64,000 nt of DNA from Barthelona sp. PCE (GCA_040285745.1 JAUFOR010000002.1:1178001-1242000), one strand, 5' to 3'; positions 8,805 through 18,721 are shown, counted from the first letter of the stretch. Numbers and translations are program-made. Notes: a model not told the origin generated them from the letters alone.

Positions 8805-10506
8805 AGCGGCCTACAAACATCTGCTTTGCGCCAAGATCACGGCAATGACCTTCTTTTATAACTTCTCCTTCATTGCGATCGAAGATTTTATAACGATTGT
8901 CGCGTGAGAACCCAACTACATATCGTCCACACGGTGTGCACTGGACACAAACGGTGTGGTTTTCAAACGTACACAGAGTATTGCGATTTTCTGTTTCTAT
9001 TTCCCACTCAATGATTGAGTCTCCTGTAGTTGTGAATGCAAAACCTTCAATGAGTCGAGAATTAGTGGACATATCAGGATGCACCAATTGTTTAACGGCA
9101 GTGCACGTTTCAAGATCCCAAACAACAAACTGTTTGTTTGAGTGCGTGGTTATGATTCTGTTGTTCGCTTCATCGACAGAAATACTCATTACACGGCTTT
9201 TAGTGCGTCTAGTGAGCTCGAAAACGGTCTCTTCGGTCGCAATGTCAACCTTAACAATAGTGCCGTTTAGCAGACCAACATACACATAATCAGCGCAGTT
9301 TGGAACCACGTGCGTGAAGCTAATGTGCTTTTCCATTTCGATTCTGGCAACTTCAACAGCTCTCGTGGTGTATACTATAAGGTAGTTATTCACACCGGTG
9401 GTAATGATTTCATCATTTGCAGAAAGTTTATACACAGCAGATTTTTTTGGTCTGAAGCGGTAGTTATTGTTGTTTGGTACATCTAAGATGTTAATCACAC
9501 CATTGCCCATGCCATGAACAACTGTGTTTCCGGTCGCAGAGACAGCAGCGGAGAAAATTTGCTTACTCCCTATCTTCTGCTTCTTGATGAAATTGCCTTG
9601 TGGGTTATAAAGAGATATTTTGGCACCGGAATGACCGTATGCCAGGTTTCCATTGGGAGATACGCAGAAGCTTCGTACAAAAGGAACACGAAATTCATCG
9701 ATTGTTTCACCAGCCATATCATATATGAATGTGTGCCCAGTGTATGCGACACAATACACTTTTGCACTGCGAACAAAGACATGGTCAAGTTCACATGTGT
9801 GAGTTATCGTATTATAGCAGTTGTATGTATTAAGATTCCAGAAGCGAGCAGTTCTATCGCGAGAAACAGATATAAGTTTGTCTGAAACAATATGAACGCT
9901 CTCAACCGTACCATCGTGACCATTGAGAGTGTGCACAAATTCACCAGTGGTCTGATCCCAAATGCGAATTGTGCAATCTTTAGAACAACTTGCAATATAT
10001 CTTCCATTGCCACCCGCGGCAATACCATAGATTGGACCTACGTGTCCCTCAAGGACCGCTAAACAGTTGCCATCCAGGTCCCATATGCGAACATCATTAT
10101 CTTCAGAACCTGAAATAACACGTCGACCGTCATGCGAGAAGCATACTGAAGTAACTGTATTTTTATGCCCAACGCATTCAGCATATGATTCCTCTGCTCG
10201 ATTCCAGATGCGTACAGTTGCGTCGTTAGCACCAGATGCCACAATTTCCTTTCTAAAAGCTGCAACAGCACGCACGTGACTGGAGTGACGATGTAGTAAG
10301 AGTAGATTTCGGTTATTGGGGTTCCACATGATAACACTTCCATCCCAGGCACCAAAAAAGACCTCGTTAGAGTCAGGAGAGAAGGTTATTGCTTGATTAA
10401 ACTTTCGATCACCATGCTTTTCATATCTGTAGAAAAACATGTTAGAATCAAGGAGAACATCTCCTTGGGGAAGATCACATGGGATATTGGGGAGGTTTTC
10501 AGCCAT
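8770..10506 (-). CDS. WD40-repeat protein
   Basis: A 578-residue protein made almost entirely of WD40 repeats, probably two seven-bladed propellers. Clear repeats end in VIMWN, VRIWN, VRIWD, IRIWD and ARFWN between residues 55 and 235, each preceded by a GH or SH dipeptide about 25 residues earlier (GHKNT, GHVGP, GHDGT). The second half is degenerate, with a late FVVWD. There is no extra domain to name the orthologue; it is likely a scaffold. The stop codon lies inside the 3' end of the convergent Dus2 gene. Confidence 0.88.
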   Translation of the reverse strand: MAENLPNIPCDLPQGDVLLDSNMFFYRYEKHGDRKFNQAITFSPDSNEVFFGAWDGSVIMWNPNNRNLLLLHRHSSHVRAVAAFRKEIVASGANDATVRIWNRAEESYAECVGHKNTVTSVCFSHDGRRVISGSEDNDVRIWDLDGNCLAVLEGHVGPIYGIAAGGNGRYIASCSKDCTIRIWDQTTGEFVHTLNGHDGTVESVHIVSDKLISVSRDRTARFWNLNTYNCYNTITHTCELDHVFVRSAKVYCVAYTGHTFIYDMAGETIDEFRVPFVRSFCVSPNGNLAYGHSGAKISLYNPQGNFIKKQKIGSKQIFSAAVSATGNTVVHGMGNGVINILDVPNNNNYRFRPKKSAVYKLSANDEIITTGVNNYLIVYTTRAVEVARIEMEKHISFTHVVPNCADYVYVGLLNGTIVKVDIATEETVFELTRRTKSRVMSISVDEANNRIITTHSNKQFVVWDLETCTAVKQLVHPDMSTNSRLIEGFAFTTTGDSIIEWEIETENRNTLCTFENHTVCVQCTPCGRYVVGFSRDNRYKIFDRNEGEVIKEGHCRDLGAKQMFVGRFTAQFVAALLQ

Positions 10507-10881
10507 TCAAGTATCGTATTATATTATTGAATAAAGGTTAGAAATTTTTTTTCAAGCTGACCCAATTATCATCTTGTTCGTACTCATCTTTTAAGTGGAT
10601 AATGTTACTATTTAAACACATTTGAGGAATTCAAATTGTCAAATAGTGCATTTGAGCGATGGTTTATGAGAAATAATTGTAATGGCAATTTGTGTGGTTA
10701 TGAGCTGGTGATTCAATCTATTAGCACACTACCACACCAAAAAAGTTTAGTAAGGTTGTGTTTTGATCGTAAAACTGGTTGAGAAAATCTAACCTCATTC
10801 TCATACTATACTGTTTTTAAAGCTGATCACCAAGCAAACCATCTATTCCTGATCAATTTATCAAACAGAAAGCTTTTCAAT
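10507..10881. other. Intergenic, divergent promoters
   Basis: A 375-base gap between the divergent WD40 and MFS genes. No coding frame, tRNA or repeat is seen. Confidence 0.55.
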
Positions 10882-12453
10882 ATGAAACCTTCAACAAAAA
10901 AATCAATGCCAGTTCTGTTTGCAACCTTTTGTGTAATGTTGGGCTTTTACTTCGTCATTCCGCTCCTACCAGAGGAGATAGACAAGTTAGATGGAGGTGA
11001 ATTTGTATATGGTGCAGTTTTTGCAATATATGCCTTATTTGCAGCACTTTCATCATATATCTTTGGTAGGATATCAGTTTCCTACGGTGTACGCAAGATG
11101 TTTACAATCTGTTTAATTGGTTTAACAATAGCAGTCGTTTTTCATTCATTTGCAAACTCTATACCTGCCCATGCAGCTTCACGTGCAGGCCAAGGTTGCT
11201 TCTCCGCCATAATGGCACTGTCCTTCACGTACTGCAGTCTTGTTGCAGCGGAAGACGACGTTGTTGAATCACAGTTAATGTCATATCTCAATGGAGTTTC
11301 CTCTCTTGCAGGTTTGATCGGTCCATTGGCAGCCACATGGCTGTATACAAAAGCTGATAAATCTTTTATGAAGACCCTATGGATCGCAGCGGTTATTATG
11401 CTTATATCAGCAATTTATTCTTTCTTCTTTTTGAAAGAGCCAATGAAAATTGTAACACCGAAACATTCATCTTCAGATCTCATGCCACCGATCCGTGAGC
11501 CGGTTAATGCAGATGAGTATGCTGATAGAGTGGATGATTTCATGAAGGAGTACGAGGAGACGCGCACTGCGCTCCGTCATGTTTTAATTATTGCTTATTG
11601 TTGCTTATGGGGTATTCTCTCATCAGTTGAGTCCCTCGTGGGCATCTGGTTGTACGAGATCGCAGATACAGACTACTATTCAAAGACTATTGCTATTGCT
11701 GCAGTCTCAACTTTTATAGTTCAGGCGTTTATTGTCCCCCCTGTCGTTAAGGCATGGGGAATCATGCGTGTGGCACTCACAGCATCCTTGATGATGATTA
11801 TACCTGCGTATTTCAGCTTCCACACAGAGAAATTGGTGGTTAGAGTTTCACTAGCAGCAGCAACATCATCATTTGCATTCTGCTCTTCAACAGTAACAGT
11901 CATGATTGGAAGAACTAGTAATGACAAAGGTAAGATATTTGGCAGCATGCAAGCCTTTGTATGGTTGGCCCGTTGGGTATTTCCCACCTTTGGAGGTTTT
12001 TTGTTGGAGATTGATCCATATATTCTTGGTTTCATGATTATTTTCGTTGGTATTTTAGCTTTATTCCTTTTGATTCATGTGCAGTACAAAGACATAAAGA
12101 AATACTTAAATGTTGATGATGAAGCTCACGAATCTACATACACTGCCAATTTAGATGAAGTTGTTGTCACTCCAATACTTCCAAATTTACCGGAGATAGT
12201 AACAAATGAAACAGTTGAAGATATCTTAGAAAGAGAACGTTCTTGTGGTCCTTCTCCATTTAGGGAACAAGATGTAGAGGAATATTTCTGTAATTCTGAA
12301 GAAGAAGAAACTGAGATAGAAGATTGTACTCATTACGCTATTGCTGATCAACATTATTCATCTCATCAAGTAGATTTGCCAATTGATGAAGAAGGAGATT
12401 ATACTATGAGTATACCTGAACAATTGTTACCGAATAATGTCAACCCGTTCTAA
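10882..12453 (+). CDS. Major facilitator superfamily transporter
   Basis: A 523-residue protein with about 12 hydrophobic segments in two halves, split by a charged loop at residues 190-240. The first half has the MFS loop 2-3 signature in a form like GRISVSYGVRK, and a Gly/Ser-rich segment SSLAGLIGPLAATWLY as in drug or sugar exporters. The last 110 residues form an acidic cytosolic tail with many Glu and Asp. The substrate cannot be predicted. It may sit in the plasma or an endomembrane. Confidence 0.85.
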   Translation: MKPSTKKSMPVLFATFCVMLGFYFVIPLLPEEIDKLDGGEFVYGAVFAIYALFAALSSYIFGRISVSYGVRKMFTICLIGLTIAVVFHSFANSIPAHAASRAGQGCFSAIMALSFTYCSLVAAEDDVVESQLMSYLNGVSSLAGLIGPLAATWLYTKADKSFMKTLWIAAVIMLISAIYSFFFLKEPMKIVTPKHSSSDLMPPIREPVNADEYADRVDDFMKEYEETRTALRHVLIIAYCCLWGILSSVESLVGIWLYEIADTDYYSKTIAIAAVSTFIVQAFIVPPVVKAWGIMRVALTASLMMIIPAYFSFHTEKLVVRVSLAAATSSFAFCSSTVTVMIGRTSNDKGKIFGSMQAFVWLARWVFPTFGGFLLEIDPYILGFMIIFVGILALFLLIHVQYKDIKKYLNVDDEAHESTYTANLDEVVVTPILPNLPEIVTNETVEDILERERSCGPSPFREQDVEEYFCNSEEEETEIEDCTHYAIADQHYSSHQVDLPIDEEGDYTMSIPEQLLPNNVNPF

Positions 12454-12469
12454 TATCAATTGTTATTGA

Positions 12470-13525
12470 TTACTCCGTTCTTATGATTATATAACTCTTC
12501 TTGGAAGCATCATATGTTAATATATGTTTGTTTTGATATTTTTTGATAACTGGTTTGATCGAGTGTATTGATAGCTTTTCAATCATTTCTCCATTGTTTT
12601 TCTTTAACTTCTTTAGACTACCAACCTCATCAACGGTAAATATATAATTGGTAAATACTAAAATGTTGTAAATACATAATGAATAACATTGCTTTTCATA
12701 TACAACATCATCTACCACATAAACCAATGTGCCGTTACGTGTACCAAACGCAAGCTCGCCGTTATACCCTGCAATACATGTTACTTCACCACAATGCAAT
12801 GGTAGTAGATCTAGTGAAAAATTTTCTAGCGTAAGAAGATACATATTGTTATCACAAAGTAGAGCCAGTGCCTCCTCCAAAACAACAACTGATGTGATTG
12901 CACTTGGTGCATTACGTGATAAAATGACAGTCTCATCAACAACAAAAACTATTGACCCATTTACGCAACAGAACACGATGTATTCATTCACTACAGTACA
13001 CGCGGTAACACTGGAGCTCATTTGCATTTTTGATATTTGTTCGAAAGAGGATAAATCGTAGTAGAATGCTGTTGTGTCAATACAAAGGATACAGCGATTT
13101 TTAGCCTCGTCGATCGCCAGAACGAACTTCTCCGAGTCCGTTGCAAGCCTTTCGTTGTAAGAAACGCGTACTAAATCAGAAATCGAAAATCTCCACAAGG
13201 CAGGCTTTACACCGTGAACGCTAATCACGGAATTGCCATGTGTATCCAACGCTCTTACAGGAAAGACGTTATTTCCGATGGTATTCATGATGGATAAACC
13301 CAAAAACGGTGATGATATCAGACTATTGTTTGCAACATTCCCCAGAGATTGTTCTAACAATGAATCAACCGCGTTCCATCTCGTCTCTAGTACATTTTGA
13401 TGCTCTTCAATACCAGAATCAACCTCAACTCCGAGTATTGTGGAAACTGTGTTCAAAAGATCCTGAGGTACTTTATATTTCTGTAAATGCGCAATTAAAG
13501 CTGTGTTTAGATCACAAGGAGGCAT
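12470..13525 (-). CDS. Degenerate beta-propeller protein
   Basis: 351 residues. The N-terminal 35 look like a LisH-type helical pair (ALIAHLQKYKVPQDLL). From about residue 110 onward there are repeated beta strands with aromatic and Val-rich edges, such as CILCIDTTAFYYDL, YIVFCCVNGSIVFVVD and LAFGTRNGTLVYVVD, as in WD40-like blades without the WD dipeptide. Convergent with the MFS gene; only 16 bases separate the stop codons. The family is not recognised. Confidence 0.65.
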   Translation of the reverse strand: MPPCDLNTALIAHLQKYKVPQDLLNTVSTILGVEVDSGIEEHQNVLETRWNAVDSLLEQSLGNVANNSLISSPFLGLSIMNTIGNNVFPVRALDTHGNSVISVHGVKPALWRFSISDLVRVSYNERLATDSEKFVLAIDEAKNRCILCIDTTAFYYDLSSFEQISKMQMSSSVTACTVVNEYIVFCCVNGSIVFVVDETVILSRNAPSAITSVVVLEEALALLCDNNMYLLTLENFSLDLLPLHCGEVTCIAGYNGELAFGTRNGTLVYVVDDVVYEKQCYSLCIYNILVFTNYIFTVDEVGSLKKLKKNNGEMIEKLSIHSIKPVIKKYQNKHILTYDASKKSYIIIRTE

Positions 13526-13602
13526 GAAATTAAGTCCCTTTAAAATGAAAGGGTGTTTTATTTTGTTACACTAGTATTCGAAAAGGATATCGTACGATTA
13601 AC

Positions 13603-14274
13603 ATGTCATTCAACCACGATGTCAACACTATGCGTTGGAGCCAAAGTCCAACAGAGGTTCGTGAACCATTTGATCGTAAGCGTAGTTTTGCGCAAAGGAG
13701 AACCAATCCATCAAGGAATTCGTACAACAACGGTGGCATGCCCCGCAAGATGGAGCGTTCAGTATCAAACAATAGTCGATCAAAGTTCCAAAACTTTGTT
13801 CTTCATCCTGAGTTTGGTCATACCCCTCCTGATGCAGTTTGGGAAGCATGGCAACTGGAGACATTACAGGATGCTAAGGCTGTTTTTATGACGAGCTTCA
13901 ACGAGGGATTAAAGGATGATATGATTTTGATTCAGAAGTATCATCCTCAGCATGCAAGAGTTCCATTTCCACTTCAAAAGGAGTTGGATAGTAATAAGAA
14001 CAGAGTCATTGATGATTTGATGTTGGAAAATAGCCCTGTAGAGTTTAAGTGCACACAGTGTCAAATGATTGCTTCAAAGGATGAAATTGCCACCCATATT
14101 GCAACAGAACACAAAGATGTCCTCGACCAACATTTGCAAAGTGTGTATGATGATATTTATGCTCGTCATTACTTTTTGAGGGAGTATCAACCCAAATTTA
14201 ACAGTAGTCAAGGACGTATTGTTTACAGGGATCCAGCAATCCTTCTCTTTGGAGCAAAGACAAAGATTAAATGA
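13603..14274 (+). CDS. C2H2 zinc-finger protein, possibly ARS2/Serrate-like
   Basis: 223 residues. The N-terminal 65 are basic, Ser/Arg/Asn-rich and probably disordered. One C2H2 finger is visible near residue 149 (FKCTQCQ, then HIATEH with the two His), followed by a helical segment with a YDDIYARHYFLREY stretch. The finger followed by a helix and Phe/Tyr-rich tail recalls the C-terminus of ARS2/Serrate, which links capped RNA to processing, but the match is short and the large ARS2 N-terminal domains are absent. The call beyond zinc finger is weak. It is divergent from the propeller gene by 77 bp. Confidence 0.65.
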   Translation: MSFNHDVNTMRWSQSPTEVREPFDRKRSFAQRRTNPSRNSYNNGGMPRKMERSVSNNSRSKFQNFVLHPEFGHTPPDAVWEAWQLETLQDAKAVFMTSFNEGLKDDMILIQKYHPQHARVPFPLQKELDSNKNRVIDDLMLENSPVEFKCTQCQMIASKDEIATHIATEHKDVLDQHLQSVYDDIYARHYFLREYQPKFNSSQGRIVYRDPAILLFGAKTKIK

Positions 14275-14290
14275 TTGTGATATGATCAGA

Positions 14291-15004
14291 TCAATTTTTT
14301 TTTGGATTTAGATAGATTTTAGTAATTGATTTTTCATACATTAATTCAGAATCTTCATCCCACCAAAGATATTCAGGCACCTCTTCTTCACCTATTGGAT
14401 CAAATACATTGTTGTAGAATTTGTCTTTTTCTTGTAATTTGAGTTGGTGTCTGCGGTGAAATTCTAAATTACCAAACCACACCGGCAGCGAGATTTTCTC
14501 CTCATCAATGACACAGTAGCTCATATTATTTTGTTTTCCTCGTGATATCCATACATTAAGGCATGCATTATAGTATATTTTAACAAACGTAGCATCGTTT
14601 CTTGTCATTAGAACCATTGGATGATGAGCCCAACCAATAGAATTGTCCAGCTTGATTCGTTGTGGAAGACCTCTCCATTGGTTGTTAGTTAAGTCGCCAA
14701 TTTTTGATTTGTTAACATGAATAGATGAATTGCGTGGCTCACGCACTTTGCACTGTTGTATGATGTTGTCCAGCTCATTATTCTGAACCCATGTTTGGAA
14801 CAATCGCTTCATTGTCCTGTGACTGTTAATTATTTGCATTGCCTCTACACGCTGTTTCCCAAGCCTGCGGTTGTCCAACATGCTACAATTGATTTCGAAC
14901 AGTTCTGAGAGCTCATCATGAGCTTCTTTATAGCAACCGTTTTGGAGAAGAGCTCGTATCCGGTCTAAACTGTTTGTTTGTATGAGCGGTAGGAAGAGCT
15001 GCAT
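14291..15004 (-). CDS. Pyrimidine-dimer DNA glycosylase-like (Pyr_excise family)
   Basis: 237 residues. The N-terminus MQLFLPL and the segment MLDNRRLGKQRVEAMQI (about 42-58) match the family of T4 endonuclease V relatives (PF03013) found in bacteria, phages and large viruses. GWAHHPMVLM at about 125 and a C-terminal WFGNLEFHRRHQLKLQ with a following Lys and Tyr stretch also fit (GW--HP--LMW, then H-shR--Ll-K). About 30 residues are inserted between the two first motifs. T4 endonuclease V cuts UV dimers by glycosylase/lyase action with an N-terminal amine and a Glu. Whether those act here is not clear from motif reading. Transfer from bacteria or viruses is plausible but not shown. Confidence 0.7.
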   Translation of the reverse strand: MQLFLPLIQTNSLDRIRALLQNGCYKEAHDELSELFEINCSMLDNRRLGKQRVEAMQIINSHRTMKRLFQTWVQNNELDNIIQQCKVREPRNSSIHVNKSKIGDLTNNQWRGLPQRIKLDNSIGWAHHPMVLMTRNDATFVKIYYNACLNVWISRGKQNNMSYCVIDEEKISLPVWFGNLEFHRRHQLKLQEKDKFYNNVFDPIGEEEVPEYLWWDEDSELMYEKSITKIYLNPKKN

Positions 15005-15222
15005 TGTTTCGTGGAGTTAATGTGTTTAAAAATGAAATTGAAGCAATAAAAGGTATAGAAACCAAATATAGTAATATCTTTTTAGATTTATTTCATGGTT
15101 GTGCTTTGTAAAACAGAGGTTTCATCCATGAAGTTTGTAAATACTATAAATTGGTTGAAGAGAAATTTGTTTTCAATTCTTGCATCTATTTCACCAGTTT
15201 TTTGGGATTTAAATCAACGCAA

Positions 15223-17274
15223 ATGAGCTTATATGGATCTAGAAGTCCATCTTCGCTCAAATCTTTGTCGAAATCTAAGCTTACAAATTATCCGTTTGCT
15301 TTAAACAGTAAGAAACGTGACGGGATTGTTTTCAGTCCTCAGGTTTATCGTTCAATGCAAGGGACACTCCACTCTGATGGAAAAGTTACTTTATCTCCAA
15401 AGCAGGATTACCCCAAAGGTCTTTTACCACGTTGTCCTCTTGAAAAGCAGTCAGGCATGTGTACCATGCGCGACAACGAGTATCACATGATGAATTATCA
15501 GCATGTATGTGAATCAATTGGTAATTGTGAAATGTTAGAAGATCATAACCATTTGCGACTTTTTTACCATGAAGAATCGCACACGTCGTGGCGTACAGTG
15601 ACGCCAAAGAACCTCTCATCGACAATAGCGCTTCAGTTGGACGAATTTAATGCTGATTCAGACAGTGATACACCACAACCTGTAACCTTACCACTTTCTG
15701 TATTGAAACGTAAAAAAACAAAGTACTCTCACGAGGAAGACGAGGGAGTGTGTCCGTTCGGCGAGGACTGTGAGTTCTTGAACCACGACGAGCACATGGA
15801 GAGATATCAACACCCATGGTTGGAAGAGGGTAGTGAGAAGGAAGACCCTTACGAAATGGCAAAGACAGCGCTCATTGCTACACCGTTGAAGGAGCGGGTG
15901 TTCCACTCGTGGCAGTCATCTCTTGAGATGGAAGAGATGTCTAAGTATGATAAAGACTGCGCAACATATGATATATTGCCGAAGCAAGTACCCTTTCATC
16001 ACAGTTACCCTTTGGAGCTCTTTGAGCCTGATTTCATAGACGATGCGCCGAAGGTATTATTGGAGTGTAAGTTAGGAACACACAGAGTTAGATTGGTACA
16101 AGGAGATCCCCTATTGACGACGGTTCCGGTAGTTATATTGCCGCAGAACACTCTATGTTACTCCCACGATGAGGCAGTGATACGAATCTGCGAGCAAATG
16201 GCGCCAAAGGCACAGAGAGAGTTGCAGAAATTGCAAAGGAATCAACATGAAGTGGGGGAAGTCATCACACAATCAGCTGATGGATTTGCAGAGTTCTTGG
16301 TCCACAGCGTGCTACCCGTGTGCTTCCCAAGCTCTGAATCGGATTTGAACGAGATTCAGTCCATGTTGAACAGTGTTTATCGCGACAGTTTTGTCAGCGC
16401 GTTGTCATGGTCACAGACTGTTGGAATTATTCCATTTGGAGTTGACGATGTTAATAACCTTGCTGGGATGAGCGGAAAGGCACTCATCAGTAGTATTTGG
16501 GAACTTTTGTTCTTTGGTCTTGAGGATGCTGTTTGCATTGATATTTTATGTTATTCAAAAGCACAAATTATTGAGGTAGGTCAGTTTTGGCTTCACATGA
16601 CGAGTTCTGCAGTTTTATTTGAAAAAGAAGTTGATAAAGAAGCAGTTAACAATGTGCATAAATTTTTTGAAGAGTTTGATGTTAAGAGTATTCTGGCCAA
16701 TAATGATGATAAGTTAGTTTTGAGCGGTTACTCCAGCGTAGATGAGGATAGTGAAGAGGAAGTCAAGCTTCCTGAAAAAGATGCAGAAGCAAAAGAACTT
16801 GTTGATGAGGAAGATGTTGATCAACCTTCAATTCCACAAGTGACTGAGCAGATGCTGAAAGAATTGCGGGAAATGCAGGAAGAGCTTTTGGAGTCGGGTT
16901 CCGAATCTGAGCTCTCGATAGACGATGATGAGTACATAACAGACAGTGTCAGTGATCCGAATTTGCCAGAGATTGTTGAAACTAATATTCAAGTGCTTGG
17001 TAACAATGAAACAACAACAGATGATGAAGAACAGGTTGTGACAGGATTAGAAATGAGTGATCTATCAAGTGTTGAATCCATTAATGATAACAGTGAAAGT
17101 GAAGAAGAAGAAATTGTTTCCGAAGAAGATGAAAGTGATTATTTTATAGTCAACCCAATTCAGCCAGAATTAAGTACTAAAGATTTACTCTATTTCAAAG
17201 AAATGGATAGTTCTGATGCAGAAACAGAAAGTATGCTAAGTTCTTACATCAATTTTCCAATTAGAAGACGTTAA
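15223..17274 (+). CDS. PBZ-like zinc fingers plus macro-like domain protein
   Basis: 683 residues from the ATG at 15223; the frame is open further upstream but has no ATG there. Three related modules occur: C71-x8-C80-x7-H88-x5-H94, C96-x5-C102-x7-H110-x5-H116, and C177-x5-C183-x7-H191-x5-H197. The last reads VCPFGEDCEF then HP. They resemble PBZ poly(ADP-ribose)-binding fingers (C-x5-C-x6-H-x5-H). Residues about 265-455 resemble a macro domain: VRLVQGDPLL, then VVILPQNTLCYSHDEAV, a GEVITQSADG segment, LVHSVLP, and VGIIPFG near the end. The final 160 residues are acidic and Ser-rich. Both domain types bind ADP-ribose, so a poly(ADP-ribose) reader in the nucleus is the inferred role. Confidence 0.68.
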   Translation: MSLYGSRSPSSLKSLSKSKLTNYPFALNSKKRDGIVFSPQVYRSMQGTLHSDGKVTLSPKQDYPKGLLPRCPLEKQSGMCTMRDNEYHMMNYQHVCESIGNCEMLEDHNHLRLFYHEESHTSWRTVTPKNLSSTIALQLDEFNADSDSDTPQPVTLPLSVLKRKKTKYSHEEDEGVCPFGEDCEFLNHDEHMERYQHPWLEEGSEKEDPYEMAKTALIATPLKERVFHSWQSSLEMEEMSKYDKDCATYDILPKQVPFHHSYPLELFEPDFIDDAPKVLLECKLGTHRVRLVQGDPLLTTVPVVILPQNTLCYSHDEAVIRICEQMAPKAQRELQKLQRNQHEVGEVITQSADGFAEFLVHSVLPVCFPSSESDLNEIQSMLNSVYRDSFVSALSWSQTVGIIPFGVDDVNNLAGMSGKALISSIWELLFFGLEDAVCIDILCYSKAQIIEVGQFWLHMTSSAVLFEKEVDKEAVNNVHKFFEEFDVKSILANNDDKLVLSGYSSVDEDSEEEVKLPEKDAEAKELVDEEDVDQPSIPQVTEQMLKELREMQEELLESGSESELSIDDDEYITDSVSDPNLPEIVETNIQVLGNNETTTDDEEQVVTGLEMSDLSSVESINDNSESEEEEIVSEEDESDYFIVNPIQPELSTKDLLYFKEMDSSDAETESMLSSYINFPIRRR

Positions 17275-17293
17275 AGAATTTTGGCACAATAAA

Positions 17294-18592
17294 CTACAGG
17301 TCCCACTCCAATACTATTTGTTTCAAAGTTGCACGTGCTTGCGAAATATTATTCCGTGCTTTACGTCTATGCACTCGCTTAGATTCACTAAGCTTCATGC
17401 TACCAGTCAGGCCAGTACTCTGTTTAGCCTTTGATGAGGCGGTTGGCTGGAACAATCTAGAAGTGGAATTTCTGTACCGACTCTTTGATTGTGACTCTCC
17501 AATCTTTTTAACTGATACTTTCTGTCTTTGATGCTGTTTCCGCACAGCAACACCGCTTGACGGGAGTGGTGCAGAACCAGGCCTCTTCCTTCGATTCTGT
17601 CTCGCTCTTACCGGAGGCTCCTTTGCTAAATGTGGCAAAGTAGGTTTGTTTGATATCTGGGGTAAAGATGGAGTAGTCCTTATCCTTCTGAAATCCGTAC
17701 TCTTACTGCCAAAGCCACTACTCGACTCAATGCGGGGCTCTCGTTCACTAATAGCAGCGGTCACACTGGGACGCGCAATAGTGGGTGGTGCAGTGGAAGG
17801 CCTCTCGACAACAACCAATATTGGTCCGGATTTGTTCGGTCTCCCTTTGATAGAAGCTATGCCATCTAGACTATAGCCGGCACCACCACTTCTAATCAAG
17901 TTTCCTTCTCTTTTTGAGTCAGCCCAACTAATTGATTTCTGTCTAAAATACACTTTCCCTGTTTGTTTAACCTGTGGGGGAGGTCTGGGATACATCAGCA
18001 CCGATGGAGCTGGGATTCTAAACCCATTAGTGGAATTATGCAGCGTATTGTACAGAACAATGGCTTTGGAAGAAAGCTGATCCTCATTAACGTTGGGTAT
18101 CAGCACGGTGTCTATGTTTCTGTTGTATGCCATGATGTGCTGAAGATAATTTGGTTTTAAACGAGGTGGAACATGATAGGAAATATATTTGAGACAATCC
18201 GCACCACACCAATTTAGTGTTGCACCCATGTAAGCCACGAGGCATGCAATGCAGCGGCCATGGCCCTCCACTGAATGTATAAGAACAGTACCACTGCCAC
18301 GAATAGCTGAATCAATGAACTCAACAATCTTTAGAACGGTCTTTTCCTCAAATAAATCTGTTGCAACCTCTCTGTTCCAGGAAAAAGACAGGTATTGAAT
18401 ACCGAATTGAGCAAAATTATTTGGTACATCGTCACTACAACAATTAATTATGTGCGTTATGCAATTGGCAAAGATGAAATCTGCTCTTTGTGATGACGCA
18501 AGACCCCCTATATGTATGCCATCAAGTACTCTTATGCTTGGCAGGACTACATTAACATCGTCCAAATGTAGAATTTGGGGTTGCGCAAACAT
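17294..18592 (-). CDS. Dual-specificity phosphatase-like pseudophosphatase
   Basis: 432 residues. Residues about 18-155 have the DSP fold order: IRVLDGIHIGGLAS, ITHIINCC, YLSFSW, then the loop VLIHSVEGHGR and a YMGATLNW helix. The phosphatase loop HCxxGxxR is H106-S107-V-E-G110-H-G-R113, so the catalytic Cys is replaced by Ser while the His, Gly and Arg remain. It should bind phosphate but not form the thiophosphate intermediate, as in STYX-type pseudophosphatases. The remaining 270 residues are basic, Ser/Arg/Pro-rich and probably disordered. Role unknown; perhaps a binding protein. Confidence 0.8.
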   Translation of the reverse strand: MFAQPQILHLDDVNVVLPSIRVLDGIHIGGLASSQRADFIFANCITHIINCCSDDVPNNFAQFGIQYLSFSWNREVATDLFEEKTVLKIVEFIDSAIRGSGTVLIHSVEGHGRCIACLVAYMGATLNWCGADCLKYISYHVPPRLKPNYLQHIMAYNRNIDTVLIPNVNEDQLSSKAIVLYNTLHNSTNGFRIPAPSVLMYPRPPPQVKQTGKVYFRQKSISWADSKREGNLIRSGGAGYSLDGIASIKGRPNKSGPILVVVERPSTAPPTIARPSVTAAISEREPRIESSSGFGSKSTDFRRIRTTPSLPQISNKPTLPHLAKEPPVRARQNRRKRPGSAPLPSSGVAVRKQHQRQKVSVKKIGESQSKSRYRNSTSRLFQPTASSKAKQSTGLTGSMKLSESKRVHRRKARNNISQARATLKQIVLEWDL

Positions 18593-18721
18593 TAAATATT
18601 CATATAATAGTACAAACTACGGTTCAAATCGTAAGGTAAATGATGTCAAAACTTTCGTACCCCGATCGAGTTCAAAAGAAAGAAGTGATATTAATAATAA
18701 CACCTATTTAGCAGAAATTTT

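Noticed and set aside
18605-18640. tRNA T-arm-like GGTTCAAATC
   Set aside because: No matching D arm, anticodon arm or acceptor stem is found around it.
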